Positions 21,517 through 33,237 are shown, counted from the stretch's first letter. The stretch is DNA of 64,000 bases from Leguminivora glycinivorella (GCF_023078275.1 NC_062983.1:3031001-3095000); one strand, 5' to 3'. A program made the numbers and translations. Notes: generated by a model from the sequence alone, not told the origin.

Positions 21517-22016
21517 AATTCTAAGCCTAGTGACATCGATTGCAGACGTTTCTGCTAATCAGAAGTTAAAAAAAAAAAACAATTCAAAACACTGCTCAAA
21601 TACCTACAGTATGAAAATACAAGATGTCGCAATATACTTACCACTTTTCAGTTACCGTCTTTATTTCATCAGTCCCAACATAAACAATATCCCCAAGCAA
21701 AATAAATCAAAAAGTTTTTCGGCAAAGATGTCGCGTCCTCATGTAAAATGTATGGGGTCTGTATGGAATTACGAGTACACATCAAAAAGGCCTTTGACGC
21801 CGAGATGCGGGTATTCATAGTTGATAAGGATATTATGTATTATGTGAAGGATGTAATAACATCTTTACTAGTTATATCGTTATTTTATTTACTGTTTTAC
21901 GGTTTGATTGGGTATTTGGGGGAACCAACAACTTAGGAAATTGAAATTGATTAAAGGCTGAAAAATTATCAAATAAAAGTGCCAGTCTGGACTCTTTAAT
22001 GAGGCCTTTGTCATTT

Positions 22017-23008
22017 TTAGGGTTCCGTGCCAAAAAGGTACAACAGGAACCCTTATGGTGCAACTCTGTCCGTCTGTCTGTGCGTCTGTCACACTGTTAA
22101 ATATCTCGAGAACTACTTATGCTATCGATATGAAATTTGGAATAGTTATAAACATTGTGAACCTCTACAAGTTGAAAGTATTTTTTTTTTTAATTAATTA
22201 ATATAACTGATACAAAATGGCCAAAATGAAACTGGGGCAAACTGAACATTTCAAGTAACTAGGTCAAGTGGGGTATCGTTAAAAAGAGATTAAATTGTAC
22301 ATATCAAAACTATTTTTTATAATTTTTTGGTTGTGCAAAATAAAAATGTTTTTTGAAGGAAAATGTACAAAAAAATACCTCCGAAGTTTACCAACATAAA
22401 TTTATGAAATTTTCACCAAACATGGCTATTATAATGAATATTACAGGAAAAATAAAATCGTACACGTATCTTGAAAACTTTTTATTTTATTTATAAAAAA
22501 CCTTTCAGATTTACATTGTCAATTTCAACACCCTTGCGGGTGTTTATTGTACCTGTATTTTTAAACAAAATAACAACGAAATTACCTGCTTTCAAATAGA
22601 GGCAAAATGGTTAAAATCGGTTCACGCAATAAACAATTATTCCATAAAAATCATCTTCCATACTAGCTCGCGCGCATTAGTTTACTCAATTTGCCGATAG
22701 ATGTCGCTGTACGTTGAACGCTCATTTCCTACATCGCGTTTTTCCCGATATAATGAGGTTGGTTCAGGAGCGTCCTTGCGACATGTCGTAAGTCGTAAAC
22801 TATTGAAGTCGAATAGTCTAGATTTTATTTGGACGTTGTCTAACAATAAAATTGTAAATTAAAATATTACTTGTTATGTGGGACATTGAGTCTTGAGGGA
22901 TTTAGTCAAATCTGTAGAGTTCTATGAATAACATTTTGATGATTCAACTATTGAAAGTTTGTACGGAACCCTCGGTGAGCGAGTCCGACTCGCACTTGAC
23001 CGGTTTTT
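22017..23008 (-). mobile_element. About 1 kb dispersed lepidopteran repeat
   Basis: Runs from agggttccgtgcc with a gtccgtctgtctgtgcgtct tract to tacggaaccctcggtgagcg and actcgcacttgaccgg, followed by a T run. It is the reverse-oriented, longer relative of the insert at 14903-15465. No long reading frame. The unit 2 copy is at 28357-29347. Confidence 0.7.
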
Positions 23009-23029
23009 TTTTATTACAGTGCACGCACT

Positions 23030-23200
23030 TTTTGACCGATCGGTCTGGCAATAGTCGGTAGATACGCTGCCTGCTAAGCCGCCGTCCTGGGTTCGAATCC
23101 CGGTAAGGGCATTAATTTGTGTGATGAGCACAGATATTTGTTCTTGAGTCATGGATGTTTTCTATATACTATATATAGCTTACACATATATTTACTCGAA
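23030..23200 (+). mobile_element. tRNA-headed SINE (second family), plus strand
   Basis: Head with ccgatcggtctggcaatagt and B-box ggttcgaatcccggtaaggg, then the family body (gagcacagatatttgttc). The unit 2 copy is at 29369-29540. Confidence 0.75.
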
Positions 23201-24103
23201 GAGCATTAACCCTTATTCCATCATTACGAAACCCACGGGACGGGAGGTGATGGGGTGGTACTATTTTCAGCCTGCACCACACAGCAAACCCATTTCGTAA
23301 GTACCATAATATACAGAGTGGGGCCTGTAACAAAGGCGAAGAATTGAACTGTAGGCTATTCTCACTATACTGATCAACATTTGTTCAGTGACTTTTAAAA
23401 ATTATGAAGTCTTTAAATTTTTAATTTTTCATACAAAATAAATATTAGCTTCAATGTACGCCATTATTGTTGTCATTGACGTTGTCTGTCACACTTTAGA
23501 CTTAACAGAATTCGCAATACATTACCTCTTAGAAAAAACTTTCAATGGTGATAAAAATCAAAATACAAGTTATTTTTAAAAGTCACCGAACAAATGTTGA
23601 TCAGTATAAGGAGAATAGCCTAGAGTTCAATTATTCGCCTTGTAGGGTAAGCGACCAGGAGGTAAGACAAACGCCAATGTCAACGTGTATATTTATTAAA
23701 GATAGGTACTTAGGTATAGGTACATTGCATACATGGCAGGTCAATCAAACTGGTAGGTACTTCCTAGCTACGGAAAACCTTATAGCGGCGGGCAAGGTTG
23801 AGCTCATCCACTATAGGTGCAAAGAGCCAAGGGACAGTCTGTGAACCTATCGCCAAGGCACTAGCTACGACCTAGGGTGGATCGGGAGAAGACTGCAGGT
23901 GGGCTATCGAACTCCCGAGCCAACGAGACTCGCCAAAGGACAGTCGGAGAACCTATCGCTATGGCAGTCGCTAGCTAACTCATTTGATGCGGCGCGGACG
24001 CAGCCTTTTATTTGATTCGTTCGGCTCGCGCAGATCTTCGGGCGCGCTCGGCGGCTCGTTGCTGTGACGCGCTCAAGGTCGCGCGCGGTTATAATTTGTC
24101 TTG

Positions 24104-24395
24104 TTACATTCTCCCCCTCTGGTACTCGGTAACGTCCCGTAAGAGTACCAGAATCCATAGTGTTACATTCTCCCCCTCTGGTGCTCGATGACGTCCCGTG
24201 AGAGTACCAGGATCCATAGTGTTACATTCTCTACCTCTGGTGCTCGATAACGTCCCGTAAGAGTACCAGAATCCATAGTGTTACATTCTCCCCCTCTGGT
24301 GCTCGATGACGTCCCGTGAGAGTACCAGGATCCATAGTGTTACATTCTCTCCCTCTGGTGCTCGATGACGTCCCGTGAGTATACCAGGATATTAG
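24104..24395 (-). repeat. Five tandem 59-bp repeats, each with a polypurine tract
   Basis: Units start with ttacattctccccctctgg-like sequence at 24104, 24163 and 24222 and continue to about 24395. Each carries the complement of the polypurine tract (agagggggagaa), with one unit mutated (ctctacctctgg). Each unit also repeats the last bases of the LTR end (gttaca). Confidence 0.85.
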
Positions 24396-24399
24396 GATC

Positions 24400-24656
24400 T
24401 GTGTCACGATGTCTGAGATCTTCACCAATTTCGTCGATATGAGAGGGTGTTCATCAACCCTCCCCCTGGAGTGAAGGTGGTTCAGTAGTACATTGAGAAC
24501 AACTGCAATGTCACTGTGAAATCCTTTGCTGACGTCTTCACAGTATTTTGTTACTACCCTCTTTGTAGTTGATACGTCGTTTGCCTCCTTATTTATTTCG
24601 CGTAGTCCCATTTTATGTGTAGAGTACTTTAGAAAAATAATGTAGGGTAGATGCAA
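24400..24656 (-). CDS. Unrecognised open frame inside the TRIM-like element
   Basis: The minus-strand frame from 24656 runs through 24231 (141 residues); only the part right of about 24400 is outside the 59-bp repeats. That part is rich in charged residues (for example INKEANDVSTTKRVVTKYCED and LNHLHSRGRVDEHPL) and matches no family I can name. It may be a scrap of the parental element's coding region. It has no supporting motif. Confidence 0.25.
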
Positions 24657-25029
24657 CTTCTTCTTAACAAGAGTGGGTAGTTGACAAAATTGAGCTTGTT
24701 AACTCATGATGTAGAAAACCAAGGGACAGTCTCTGAACCTGTCGCCAAGGGACCTAACGAGCCTGGGAGAAGACTGCATGTGGGCTATCGAACTCCCAGC
24801 TCAACGTGACTCGCCAAAGGACAGTCTGTGAACCTATCGCTAAGGCGGCCGCTCGCTAACTCATTTGATGCGGCGCGGACGCAGCCTTTTATTTGATTCG
24901 TTCGGCTCGCGCAGATCTTCGGGCGCGCTCGGCGGCTCGTTGCTGTGACGCGCTCAAGGTCGCGCGCGGTTATAATTTGTCTTGTTACAGCCTTTGTTAC
25001 AGGCCCCACTCTGTATGTACTTAGTATTA

Positions 25030-25429
25030 TAGTATGAATTTTCTGAGATGAACTTTTCGCTTTAGCCGTAATCTGTTAAACAAAGGCCTTTGTGTCTATT
25101 GTCCACGGCGGCTAGCTCCCGTTTAAACGGCACGTGCTATAGTCTCAGTGTGGTTAAAAAGCAACTATCATGATAGTAATAAGGTTCAAATCCATAAAAA
25201 GCCCTTTCGAAGATAACACGTTTTGTCATCTTCAAAAAAAGTTACCTGCATACTGCAAACTGTTTAATAAAGAACCTTATTGCTATCATGATAGTTGCTT
25301 TTTAACTACACTGAGACTTTAGCACGTGCTGTGGAAACGGGAGCTAGCCGCCGTGGACAATAGACACAAAGGCCTTTGTTTAACAGATTACGGCTAAAGC
25401 GAAAAGTTCATCTCAGAAAATTCATACTA
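25030..25429. mobile_element. 400-bp palindromic MITE, unit 2 copy
   Basis: Same ends, length and TA flanks as 19815-20214. Confidence 0.85.
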
Positions 25430-25497
25430 TAGTTTTCAGTGTGACATCAAACTATTGTCTTTGTGACAAGGTACAAAACGGGGGCAACAGGTTCAAC

Positions 25498-26743
25498 AGG
25501 TAACCTATCGATGTTTCGAAAATCCTTTGTCCGATTATCACTTGTCCGAAAACGGTTGACAGAATTTTTATAATCCAAATACATTGTTTACCATACTTTT
25601 AATATGTCGCTAGTTTGCTATCCCACATTATCGTTTTCCCGAAATTCAATATCCAGAAGAACGGTTGCCAACTTTATCATTTGACAACCGATTTGTTAAC
25701 CACCTTTTCATAAATCCCATGCTACGTAACATCGAAATGTCATTTTTCCTAATATCATTTTATAGAAATCAATAACCAGAAGAACGGTTGCCAATCTTAT
25801 CATTTGACAACCGTATCGTTAACCACCTTTTCATAAATCCGATACTAACGCGACATCGAAATGTCATTTTCCCTAATATCATTGTAAAAAAAAATACAAA
25901 AAAAATTGGTTAGGTTACGTCACGGAAACAAACGTTTGCTAGAAAAGTGGGTTAGGTTAGGTTAGAACTGCGACCATACAGAAACAAACTTGTGCTAGAA
26001 AAGTGGGTTAGGTTAGGTTAGAACTGTGACCATACAGAAACAAACTTGTGCTAGAAAAGTGGGTTAGGTTAGGTTAGAACTGCGATCATACAGAAACAAA
26101 CTTGTGCTAGAAAAGTGGGTTAGGTTAGGTTAGAACTGCGATCATACAGAAACAAACTTGTGCTAGAAAAGTGGGTTAGGTTAGGTTAGTACTGTGACCA
26201 TGCAGAAACAAACTTGTGCTAGAAAAGTGGGTTAGGTTAGGTTAGAACTGCGATCATACAGAAACAAACCTTTGCCATAAACCCTTATGGCAAGGATTCT
26301 TAAGTCAAGTAAGAACTGCGACCGTGAGGGTCGGCAACAAACTTTTGTTAGAAAATTAAGGATTTACTGAACTTTTGATATAGCGGCTTAATAATATTTC
26401 GAATTATAAAACTATACGCCATACAAAATAGCTGTCAAATGATACTTCGGAATTTTAACAAGTGTTAATTCGAATTTCGAACTTTTGATATAGCGGCTAA
26501 ATAATATTTCGGATTAAAAACTTTACGGGACAAAAGTAGTTGTCAAATGATTCTTAGGCATTTTAATAAGCGTTGATTCGAATCATAAGCGAAACAAAAT
26601 TATAGCGAAATAAGAATGGAGAAAATAATAATAGGGGAAAAGTACTTTCGGGCAAACAAAACTTAGGGCAATTAATAAAATGGGAAGCGTTTTCGGGCTA
26701 CTAATATTCGACATTACAATTTTCGACTTTTTGATAGGTAACC
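25498..26743. mobile_element. 1.25 kb DNA element with 8-bp target duplication
   Basis: Absent from unit 1 at the matching site. It is flanked by ggttcaac at 25490-25497 and 26744-26751. The ends aggtaacctatcg and gataggtaacc are short imperfect inverted repeats. An 8-bp duplication fits hAT-type elements, but the ends do not show a clear CAG start. Inside are two copies of a roughly 117-bp block at 25645-25885, six 56-bp repeats at 25940-26285 and two related blocks at 26370-26580. No transposase frame. Confidence 0.7.
25940..26285 (+). repeat. Six 56-bp repeats carrying TTAGG-like motifs
   Basis: The gggttaggttaggttag motif occurs at 25949, 26005, 26061, 26117, 26173 and 26229, each followed by a conserved spacer with cagaaacaaacttgtgctag. 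TTAGG is the common insect telomere unit, present here as two to three adjacent copies per repeat. Confidence 0.85.
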
Positions 26744-27792
26744 GGTTCAACAACAGAACCCCAAAATCCCGCTGAGTGGCACTCCGCTTTGCTCATTCTA
26801 TCAGTTTATTTAAATCCGCCGTCGCAATGTGACTGGAATAAATCGCAGGCCTCTGTTCATAACTAGTGACAATCGTTGACGCTACGTGGCGCTCGAAACG
26901 CAATCTGGCTCTGTCACGCCACTACAGAAGAGAGAAAGAGAGCTAGCTATAATACGCTTACCAAGCATAAGGGATTGTGACAGCTAGGGACTGTTCACAA
27001 CAGTCTTTGAAACAGGTGTTGTTTATTGCTTTATCAACCTTGTTTCGGGTTTTGGTAACTTGTTTTACTTTTTATAAGACAATTTTCATGGAACTCAATT
27101 TTCGTCAAGCTCTTGTCACTCAATCAGTCAACAAAATTTGCATCCTAATGATTATTTAAGAATTTATCAATCAGTTTTCTCGGGTGTCGTAGAAATTGAC
27201 TGTGGGATCTGGGTTCAATCGTAAAGGTTTCGGTGGCAACCTGTCACGGTAATGTGGCATTTTTGTTTTCCTTCGACCGCTAATTGTTAAAAGTAACACT
27301 GAAACTTCAGCAGCTTCATGTTCTGTGTATGGTCATTTTCAAAATATGGGACTCCCCAATTAGCGTAAGTTGTTGTAAAAATTAACTCACTCTCACTCAC
27401 TCTTAGTTTTGCGACGATAATTAAGCATGAAATTTCAATAAAAATATTGTTTTTGCGCAAACTATGGGTGCTAAGCGGCGATATACATACTTAAATATAT
27501 AAATACATACTTATATACATAGAAAACATCCATTACTCAGGAACAAATATCTGTGTTCATCACACAAATAAATGCCCTTACCGGGATTCGAACCCAGGAC
27601 CGCGGCTTAGCAGGCAGAGTAACTACCGACTGAGCCAGACCGGTCGCCAATTATGAAACAATCAAACATGTATTACTCAGAAAAACCGAAATATAGTATT
27701 AATATCGTGTTTTTGTTGTAGGTATATCACAGATATGATATAATAGAACAATTATATTCACCGATTATCAGCGGAAACAAAAAAAAAAAACC

Positions 27793-27857
27793 AATTTAAA
27801 AGTAGCAAATGTCTGCCTTGGGTGAGACCCAAGGCAGACATTTTCCACTTTTAAATT
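27793..27857. repeat. 65-bp hairpin, unit 2 copy
   Basis: Duplicate of the hairpin at 21452-21516, with both arms preserved. Confidence 0.7.
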
Positions 27858-28356
27858 TATTCTAAGCCTAGTGACATCGATTGCAGACGTTTCTGCTAAT
27901 CAGAAGTTAAAAAAAAAAACAATTCAAAACACTGCTCAAATACCTACAGTATGAAAATACAAGATGTCGCAATATACTTACCACTTTTCAGTTACCGTCT
28001 TTATTTCATCAGTCCCAACATAAACAATATCCCCAAGCAAAATAAATCAAAAAGTTTTTCGGCAAAGATGTCGCGTCCTCATGTAAAATGTATGGGGTCT
28101 GTATGGAATTACGAGTACACATCAAAAAGGCCTTTGACGCCGAGATGCGGGTATTCATAGTTGATAAGGATATTATGTATTATGTGAAGGATGTAATAAC
28201 ATCTTTACTAGTTATATCGTTATTTTATTTACTGTTTTACGGTTTGATTGGGTATTTGGGGGAACCAACAACTTAGGAAATTGAAATTGATTAAAGGCTG
28301 AAAAATTATCAAATAAAAGTGCCAGTCTGGACTCTTTAATGAGGCCTTTGTCATTT

Positions 28357-29347
28357 TTAGGGTTCCGTGCCAAAAAGGTACAACAGGAACCCTTATGGTG
28401 CAACTCTGTCCGTCTGTCTGTGCGTCTGTCACACTGTTAAATATCTCGAGAACTACTTATGCTATCGATATGAAATTTGGAATAGTTATAAACATTGTGA
28501 ACCTCTACAAGTTGAAAGTATTTTTTTTTTAATTAATTAATATAACTGATACAAAATGGCCAAAATGAAACTGGGGCAAACTGAACATTTCAAGTAACTA
28601 GGTCAAGTGGGGTATCGTTAAAAAGAGATTAAATTGTACATATCAAAACTATTTTTTATAATTTTTTGGTTGTGCAAAATAAAAATGTTTTTTGAAGGAA
28701 AATGTACAAAAAAATACCTCCGAAGTTTACCAACATAAATTTATGAAATTTTCACCAAACATGGCTATTATAATGAATATTACAGGAAAAATAAAATCGT
28801 ACACGTATCTTGAAAACTTTTTATTTTATTTATAAAAAACCTTTCAGATTTACATTGTCAATTTCAACACCCTTGCGGGTGTTTATTGTACCTGTATTTT
28901 TAAACAAAATAACAACGAAATTACCTGCTTTCAAATAGAGGCAAAATGGTTAAAATCGGTTCACGCAATAAACAATTATTCCATAAAAATCATCTTCCAT
29001 ACTAGCTCGCGCGCATTAGTTTACTCAATTTGCCGATAGATGTCGCTGTACGTTGAACGCTCATTTCCTACATCGCGTTTTTCCCGATATAATGAGGTCG
29101 GTTCAGGAGCGTCCTTGCGACATGTCGTAAGTCGTAAACTATTGAAGTCGAATAGTCTTGATTTTATTTGGACGTTGTCTAACAATAAAATTGTAAATTA
29201 AAATATTACTTGTTATGTGGGACATTGAGTCTTGAGGGATTTAGTCAAATCTGTAGAGTTCTATGAATAACATTTTGATGATTCAACTATTGAAAGTTTG
29301 TACGGAACCCTCGGTGAGCGAGTCCGACTCGCACTTGACCGGTTTTT
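28357..29347 (-). mobile_element. About 1 kb dispersed repeat, unit 2 copy
   Basis: Near-identical to 22017-23008, in the same position within the duplicated block. Confidence 0.7.
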
Positions 29348-29596
29348 TTTTATTACAGTGCACGCACTTTTTGACCGATCGGTCTGGCAATAGTCGGTAG
29401 ATACGCTGCCTGCTAAGCCGCTGTCCTGGGTTCGAATCCCGGTAAGGGCATTAATTTGTGTGATGAGCACAGATATTTGTTCTTGAGTCATGGATGTTTT
29501 CTATATACTATATATAGCTTACACATATATTTACTCGAAGAGCATTAACCCTTCTTTGGGACTCCGCCAAAGGATTTAAAAGGTGATATAAAGATC

Positions 29597-29866
29597 ATGA
29601 GTTTGTTAAGCATCGAACAGAGAATGGAAATCCTGCATTTAAATATTTTTAATAGGAGTTCCAAGAGCATTACTGAAGTTATTAATAAACTCACGTTAAC
29701 TAAATTACAGCTTTTACGGTTATTTCTGATTTATTACAACTTTATGACGAGATATTGCGTTATGGGAAATTATATCCATAATGAGTTCCGACCTACTTTT
29801 GGGGAATTTGATTTGATTAAACTCCTGAGGAAATGCATGGGGTTGACTCAGAAAATTGTTTTGTGA
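29597..29866 (+). CDS. Hypothetical 89-residue open frame
   Basis: An ATG frame just right of the duplicated block (MSLLSIEQRMEILHLNIFNR to LLRKCMGLTQKIVL). It is helical and leucine-rich, without a motif I recognise. The start vaguely recalls the helix-turn-helix start of transposases, but this is too weak to name. It may be chance. Confidence 0.2.
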   Translation: MSLLSIEQRMEILHLNIFNRSSKSITEVINKLTLTKLQLLRLFLIYYNFMTRYCVMGNYIHNEFRPTFGEFDLIKLLRKCMGLTQKIVL

Positions 29867-31024
29867 AGTTATATATATGTAAATATGTTCTTGTTCTTGG
29901 AATTTGCATTGCAACTTAAAATGGTATGATAGGTAGGGTGTATATTGCCAGGAAATATTAGATATAGTGATTTTAATTTGATTTTGCCTCTAAAACGATG
30001 GTGTTTTCAATGAAACAAAAATAAAGACGATCGAAATTATATTTGTTCTTCAAAGAGGGCCGTTTAAATACAGAGGCAATTTAATACAAATCATTAGCCC
30101 AAAAAGGTACTGAAGCAGGAAAATTAGCTCGTTTCATTTTTTCAAAATATTACTTAAATTTAATACAACAATTTAACAACAATATCATTTTAAAATAAGA
30201 TAATCTCATAAAAAAAAACCTATGTGGTAATACGAGTAAATCCTATAAATTGCCGCATCATGTGCTTGTAATAAAAACTTGTATTTTCCGAATTATTTCC
30301 AACGCCCCAAAAATTAATTCATTTTGCGAAATTATTCAACAGCACTCTAAACATTTTACCACCCCTTTGCGCCATCCATAAATAGTGCCCTGCACAAAAT
30401 AATGAAAGTAATCACTTCGTAGTCGTTTGTAATCGCGCCGAAGTACATAATAAAGGGAACGTTCACGAGTTACGACCGCATGTTACATGAGGAAAGGCGT
30501 GGAAGGAGAATAAATAAGATCAATGTACCGTCAGCACCAAATATATGAATACACCATAAGTACCAAAATTATATATACATGACCTTTATGTACAGGTATT
30601 AAAGTTCTTTAAACATAATTTTGACACTTTTGCTGTATTCATAGCTTTGTTGGTGTACAAGAGGACGTATTTTAACGGGATGGCCGAGTCGGTTACAACT
30701 TTTTAAATTTTATTTTTACAAAAGCATGTTACGCTCTTCTGCTCCTTTTTGTATTGTAATAAGGTGTATATTTTTTTGAGTTTGCTTTTTAAGCCTGTGC
30801 TGCGCAGATTGCTGTTTAAAATATAGGCTGTATTAGGAATTTATGACAGAATCTGAAAACGTGTGTGACCCGAATAGTAGATTTGGTCGTTATTTCGTGT
30901 TTTTTTTTTAAATAATTATGTATTTTAAAAGACTGATCAAGCAGGCAAGAAAAAAAATAATTAATGATTGTAGTACCTACCCTACCTACATAACAGTAAA
31001 TATCAAAAGTAACGAATTCAACTA
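29867..31024. other. Intergenic DNA, nothing recognised
   Basis: AT-rich with T and A runs; no supported gene. Short open frames near 30918 overlap the start of the next element and look accidental. Confidence 0.4.
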
Positions 31025-31026
31025 TA

Positions 31027-32080
31027 AGGTCAGGTGGGGTAATGGGGACTATGGGGGAAGGGAAACACTGATTGGTAACTCTGAATTCATAGACTGTAGC
31101 TGGGTCATTTGGTGGTCGGTAAGGTACTACCTAGAATTTAGTTCCAAAACAAAAACAAAAATAGCGCTAGCTCTAAGGAGAGTGCGTCCTTGACAAAAAC
31201 AAAAAATCTGTTGTCGTGCTACAAGACCACGAGTTGGAGGAGTATTATTTGTGTAGTGATTTGGGTAGCAAAAAGTCATGTCCGAAGACTTTTGATATCA
31301 GTAAATATTCCTTTATATGTTTAATGTTCATGTCTGGTATTTGAATTTGAGAAAACTATGCTGTAAATATGAAAATTCAACGTGATTCATAACACAACCT
31401 ACAAATGTCATACCGGGGTAACGGGAACTACCATAGCCGGGGTAAGCGGAACATATGTTTCCTTTTCCCGATTACAGGGGTCATGAACATTTTCTGAGAC
31501 ACATATTCTATAAGTACAGACATTTTGTATTGATCCAAGCTTCAGTATTTTAAATACGAATAATTACTAATAATTAATAGCCGTTTTTAAATTTGCAATA
31601 CTGAAATTTGAATTTTCGAAAAAAACTTGTAAAAAAATATTTAAAAACAATTATAATTTTTAGTTAACCACCCCTGTCTCAAGCCCATATGTTCCCCTTA
31701 CCCCGAATTTCGATTTATGTAAATATTTTCTATTTTAAACTATATGTCAAAGAACCGAAGTCTCCATTTGATTGATGGTGTTTTTTTTAATTTACATTGC
31801 CGGTATAATCCACACTAGCACCAATACTTTGAGATTTTAGCGAAGTGTTTCCCTTACCCCAAAACCCGGGAAAGGGAAACGGCAGGAACAGCCTAAACAT
31901 TTTATAAATTTCCAGCTACATGCAATAAAGCTAGTTTAAAAATTAATTTCGCCCTAGAAAGCAGACTTAAAGAAGCATACTTTGAGTTGGTCAAGATGAA
32001 TATACGACATTAAATAAAGTGATTAGAGCTCGATGTAAAATATAAAAAATGAAGTATGTTTCCCTTACCCCACCTGACCT
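31027..32080. mobile_element. 1.05 kb terminal-inverted-repeat element, TA target
   Basis: The ends aggtcaggtggggtaa and ttaccccacctgacct are exact inverted repeats, each flanked by TA (31025-31026 and 32081-32082), as in Tc1/mariner-type elements. Short ggggtaa or ttacccc blocks next to a ggaac or gttcc recur inside (near 31415, 31440, 31695 and 31855). No transposase frame, so it is non-autonomous. Confidence 0.75.
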
Positions 32081-32239
32081 TAGATGAAAGGTATTACTTA
32101 TTGTATTTATTTGTGTCAAATCATATTAATGTAAGTTTCTATTTCCAAAATAGCTAAAATCTTGCGAGGAGTTGTAATGTGTTACTCAACACATGTTTGA
32201 ATTAAATTTCGGATTTTTTGTAGAAAAATAAATAATACC

Positions 32240-32385
32240 TAGATTGTCTGGAACAGATCGCTCTTTAGCGATAAGACCGCCTCTTGTTTTACCTCTTAAG
32301 GTTGTTGTTTTTACTTACTATGTTGTTTCCTGTATTGAGGTGTGCAATAAAGAGCCTTTGTATTGTATTGTATTTTACCTAAAAG
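32240..32385 (+). mobile_element. LINE 3' tail fragment
   Basis: Contains gatcgctctttagcgataag, then gaggtgtgcaataaagagcc with an AATAAA signal and a tattg simple repeat. I recognise this as a non-LTR element 3' end common in Lepidoptera. No coding part remains. Confidence 0.55.
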
Positions 32386-32654
32386 CAACTGGTAAATATC
32401 ATGTACCTTTGCTACATAAATTCCTAATAGAATCTAATGATGCTGTTTAGTAATAGGATTTATCCTCAAAATGTTTTCATCCAAAACTTTAGCTATGTTT
32501 TTGAGATAAAGTTATTATTTCGGTGACACATTTTGTACGGATAGGATCCTTTTCGTATATTATGTTGTGAAGCGAACCACGTATATTATATTGTGAAATG
32601 AACCATGTGTTATACTCGAGATAAAAGCAAAACTGCAAGCAGACTAGTAAGGAA

Positions 32655-32905
32655 AACAATTTGAAAAAACCCCCGACCGCGACATAGTGGACCGATTTTC
32701 ATAAAACATGGCTAAGAACACTCCCGACTAACTCAGCTTTCAAACAAAAAAACTAAATCGAAATCGGTTCACCCGCTCGGGAGCTACGATGCCACAGACA
32801 GACAGATAAATAGACAGACAGACAGACAGAAAGACAGACACATACACAGACAGACGCGTCAAACTTATAACACCCCGTCGTTTTTGTGTCAGGGGTTAAA
32901 AAGTG
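32655..32905 (-). repeat. Dispersed repeat with GACA tract, reverse copy
   Basis: Reverse complement of the family at 2430-2680: gggagctacgatgccac, then an impure GACA tract, ending near aacaccccgtcgttttt. Confidence 0.6.
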
Positions 32906-33009
32906 GTATATCGATACATTAGTTTTCTAATCGAAATCGAAACGCGAGTTAGTTCGTAGTCACATCTAGCGTCGAGTAGCGGAATTATCAGTACCACTAC
33001 TGGCACTAC

Positions 33010-33230
33010 TCGACACTAAGTGATCATCATCATCATCATGTCAGCCCTTTATCGCCCACTGCTCAGCATAGGCCTCTCTTCTAGTACGCCATTTATCCCG
33101 TTCCTGAAAAGGAACCGTCGCGAAAGGCTGTCGCGCCAACACCAACACGCAAGAGCGATAGAGATAGATATCTACGAGCGTGAGCGTTTCGTGAGCGTTT
33201 GTGCTATTCTGCTACGTACCCTGAGCTAGT
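33010..33230. repeat. RTE-like tail scrap followed by a MITE fragment
   Basis: 33019-33085 (catcatcatcat, then atcgcccactgctcagcata) resembles an RTE-type 3' end. 33115-33228 shares gcaagagcgatagagataga, tctacgagcg and ctacgtaccctg with 52600-52690, a second copy of a small inverted-repeat element. Confidence 0.45.
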
Positions 33231-33237
33231 CATATCC

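Larger units (their letters stand above)
19363..23223 (+). repeat. Tandem duplication, unit 1 (3.86 kb)
   Basis: The block from ttacgaaacccacgg at 19363 to gagcattaaccctt and a few bases (23223) is repeated directly from 23224 to 29557. The order of MITEs, SINE copies, hairpin and dispersed repeat is the same in both. Unit 1 holds 140 bp (between two aaccgaaata motifs at 21205 and 21345) that unit 2 lacks. Unit 1 lacks the two insertions present in unit 2. Confidence 0.9.
23641..24989 (-). mobile_element. Short non-autonomous LTR retrotransposon (TRIM-like) nested in a MITE
   Basis: Inserted in the MITE copy that begins at 23314 and resumes at 24990, with a 4-bp duplication gcct at 23637-23640 and 24990-24993. 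Ends are TGTAGGG and TTGTTACA. The left LTR is 23641-24107 and the right LTR 24710-24989; the right one is about 187 bp shorter through internal loss. Read on the minus strand, agagggggagaa precedes the left LTR and is a good polypurine tract, so the element points left. The interior of about 600 bp has no recognised gag or pol. The LTRs are diverged, so it is older than the copia element. Confidence 0.75.
23224..29557 (+). repeat. Tandem duplication, unit 2 (6.33 kb with two insertions)
   Basis: Repeats unit 1 (19363-23223) with few substitutions. Its extra length is explained by the LTR element at 23641-24989 and the DNA element at 25498-26743, each with its own target duplication, less a 140-bp deletion. 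The insertions therefore came after the duplication, or were absent from the copied chromosome. Confidence 0.9.

Noticed and set aside
25949..26285. A true telomere or healed chromosome end
   Set aside because: TTAGG motifs are limited to two or three per 56-bp unit and lie within an insertion bounded by an 8-bp duplication.
30918..31193. A 91-codon open frame
   Set aside because: It spans the boundary of the TA-flanked inverted-repeat element and has no motif.
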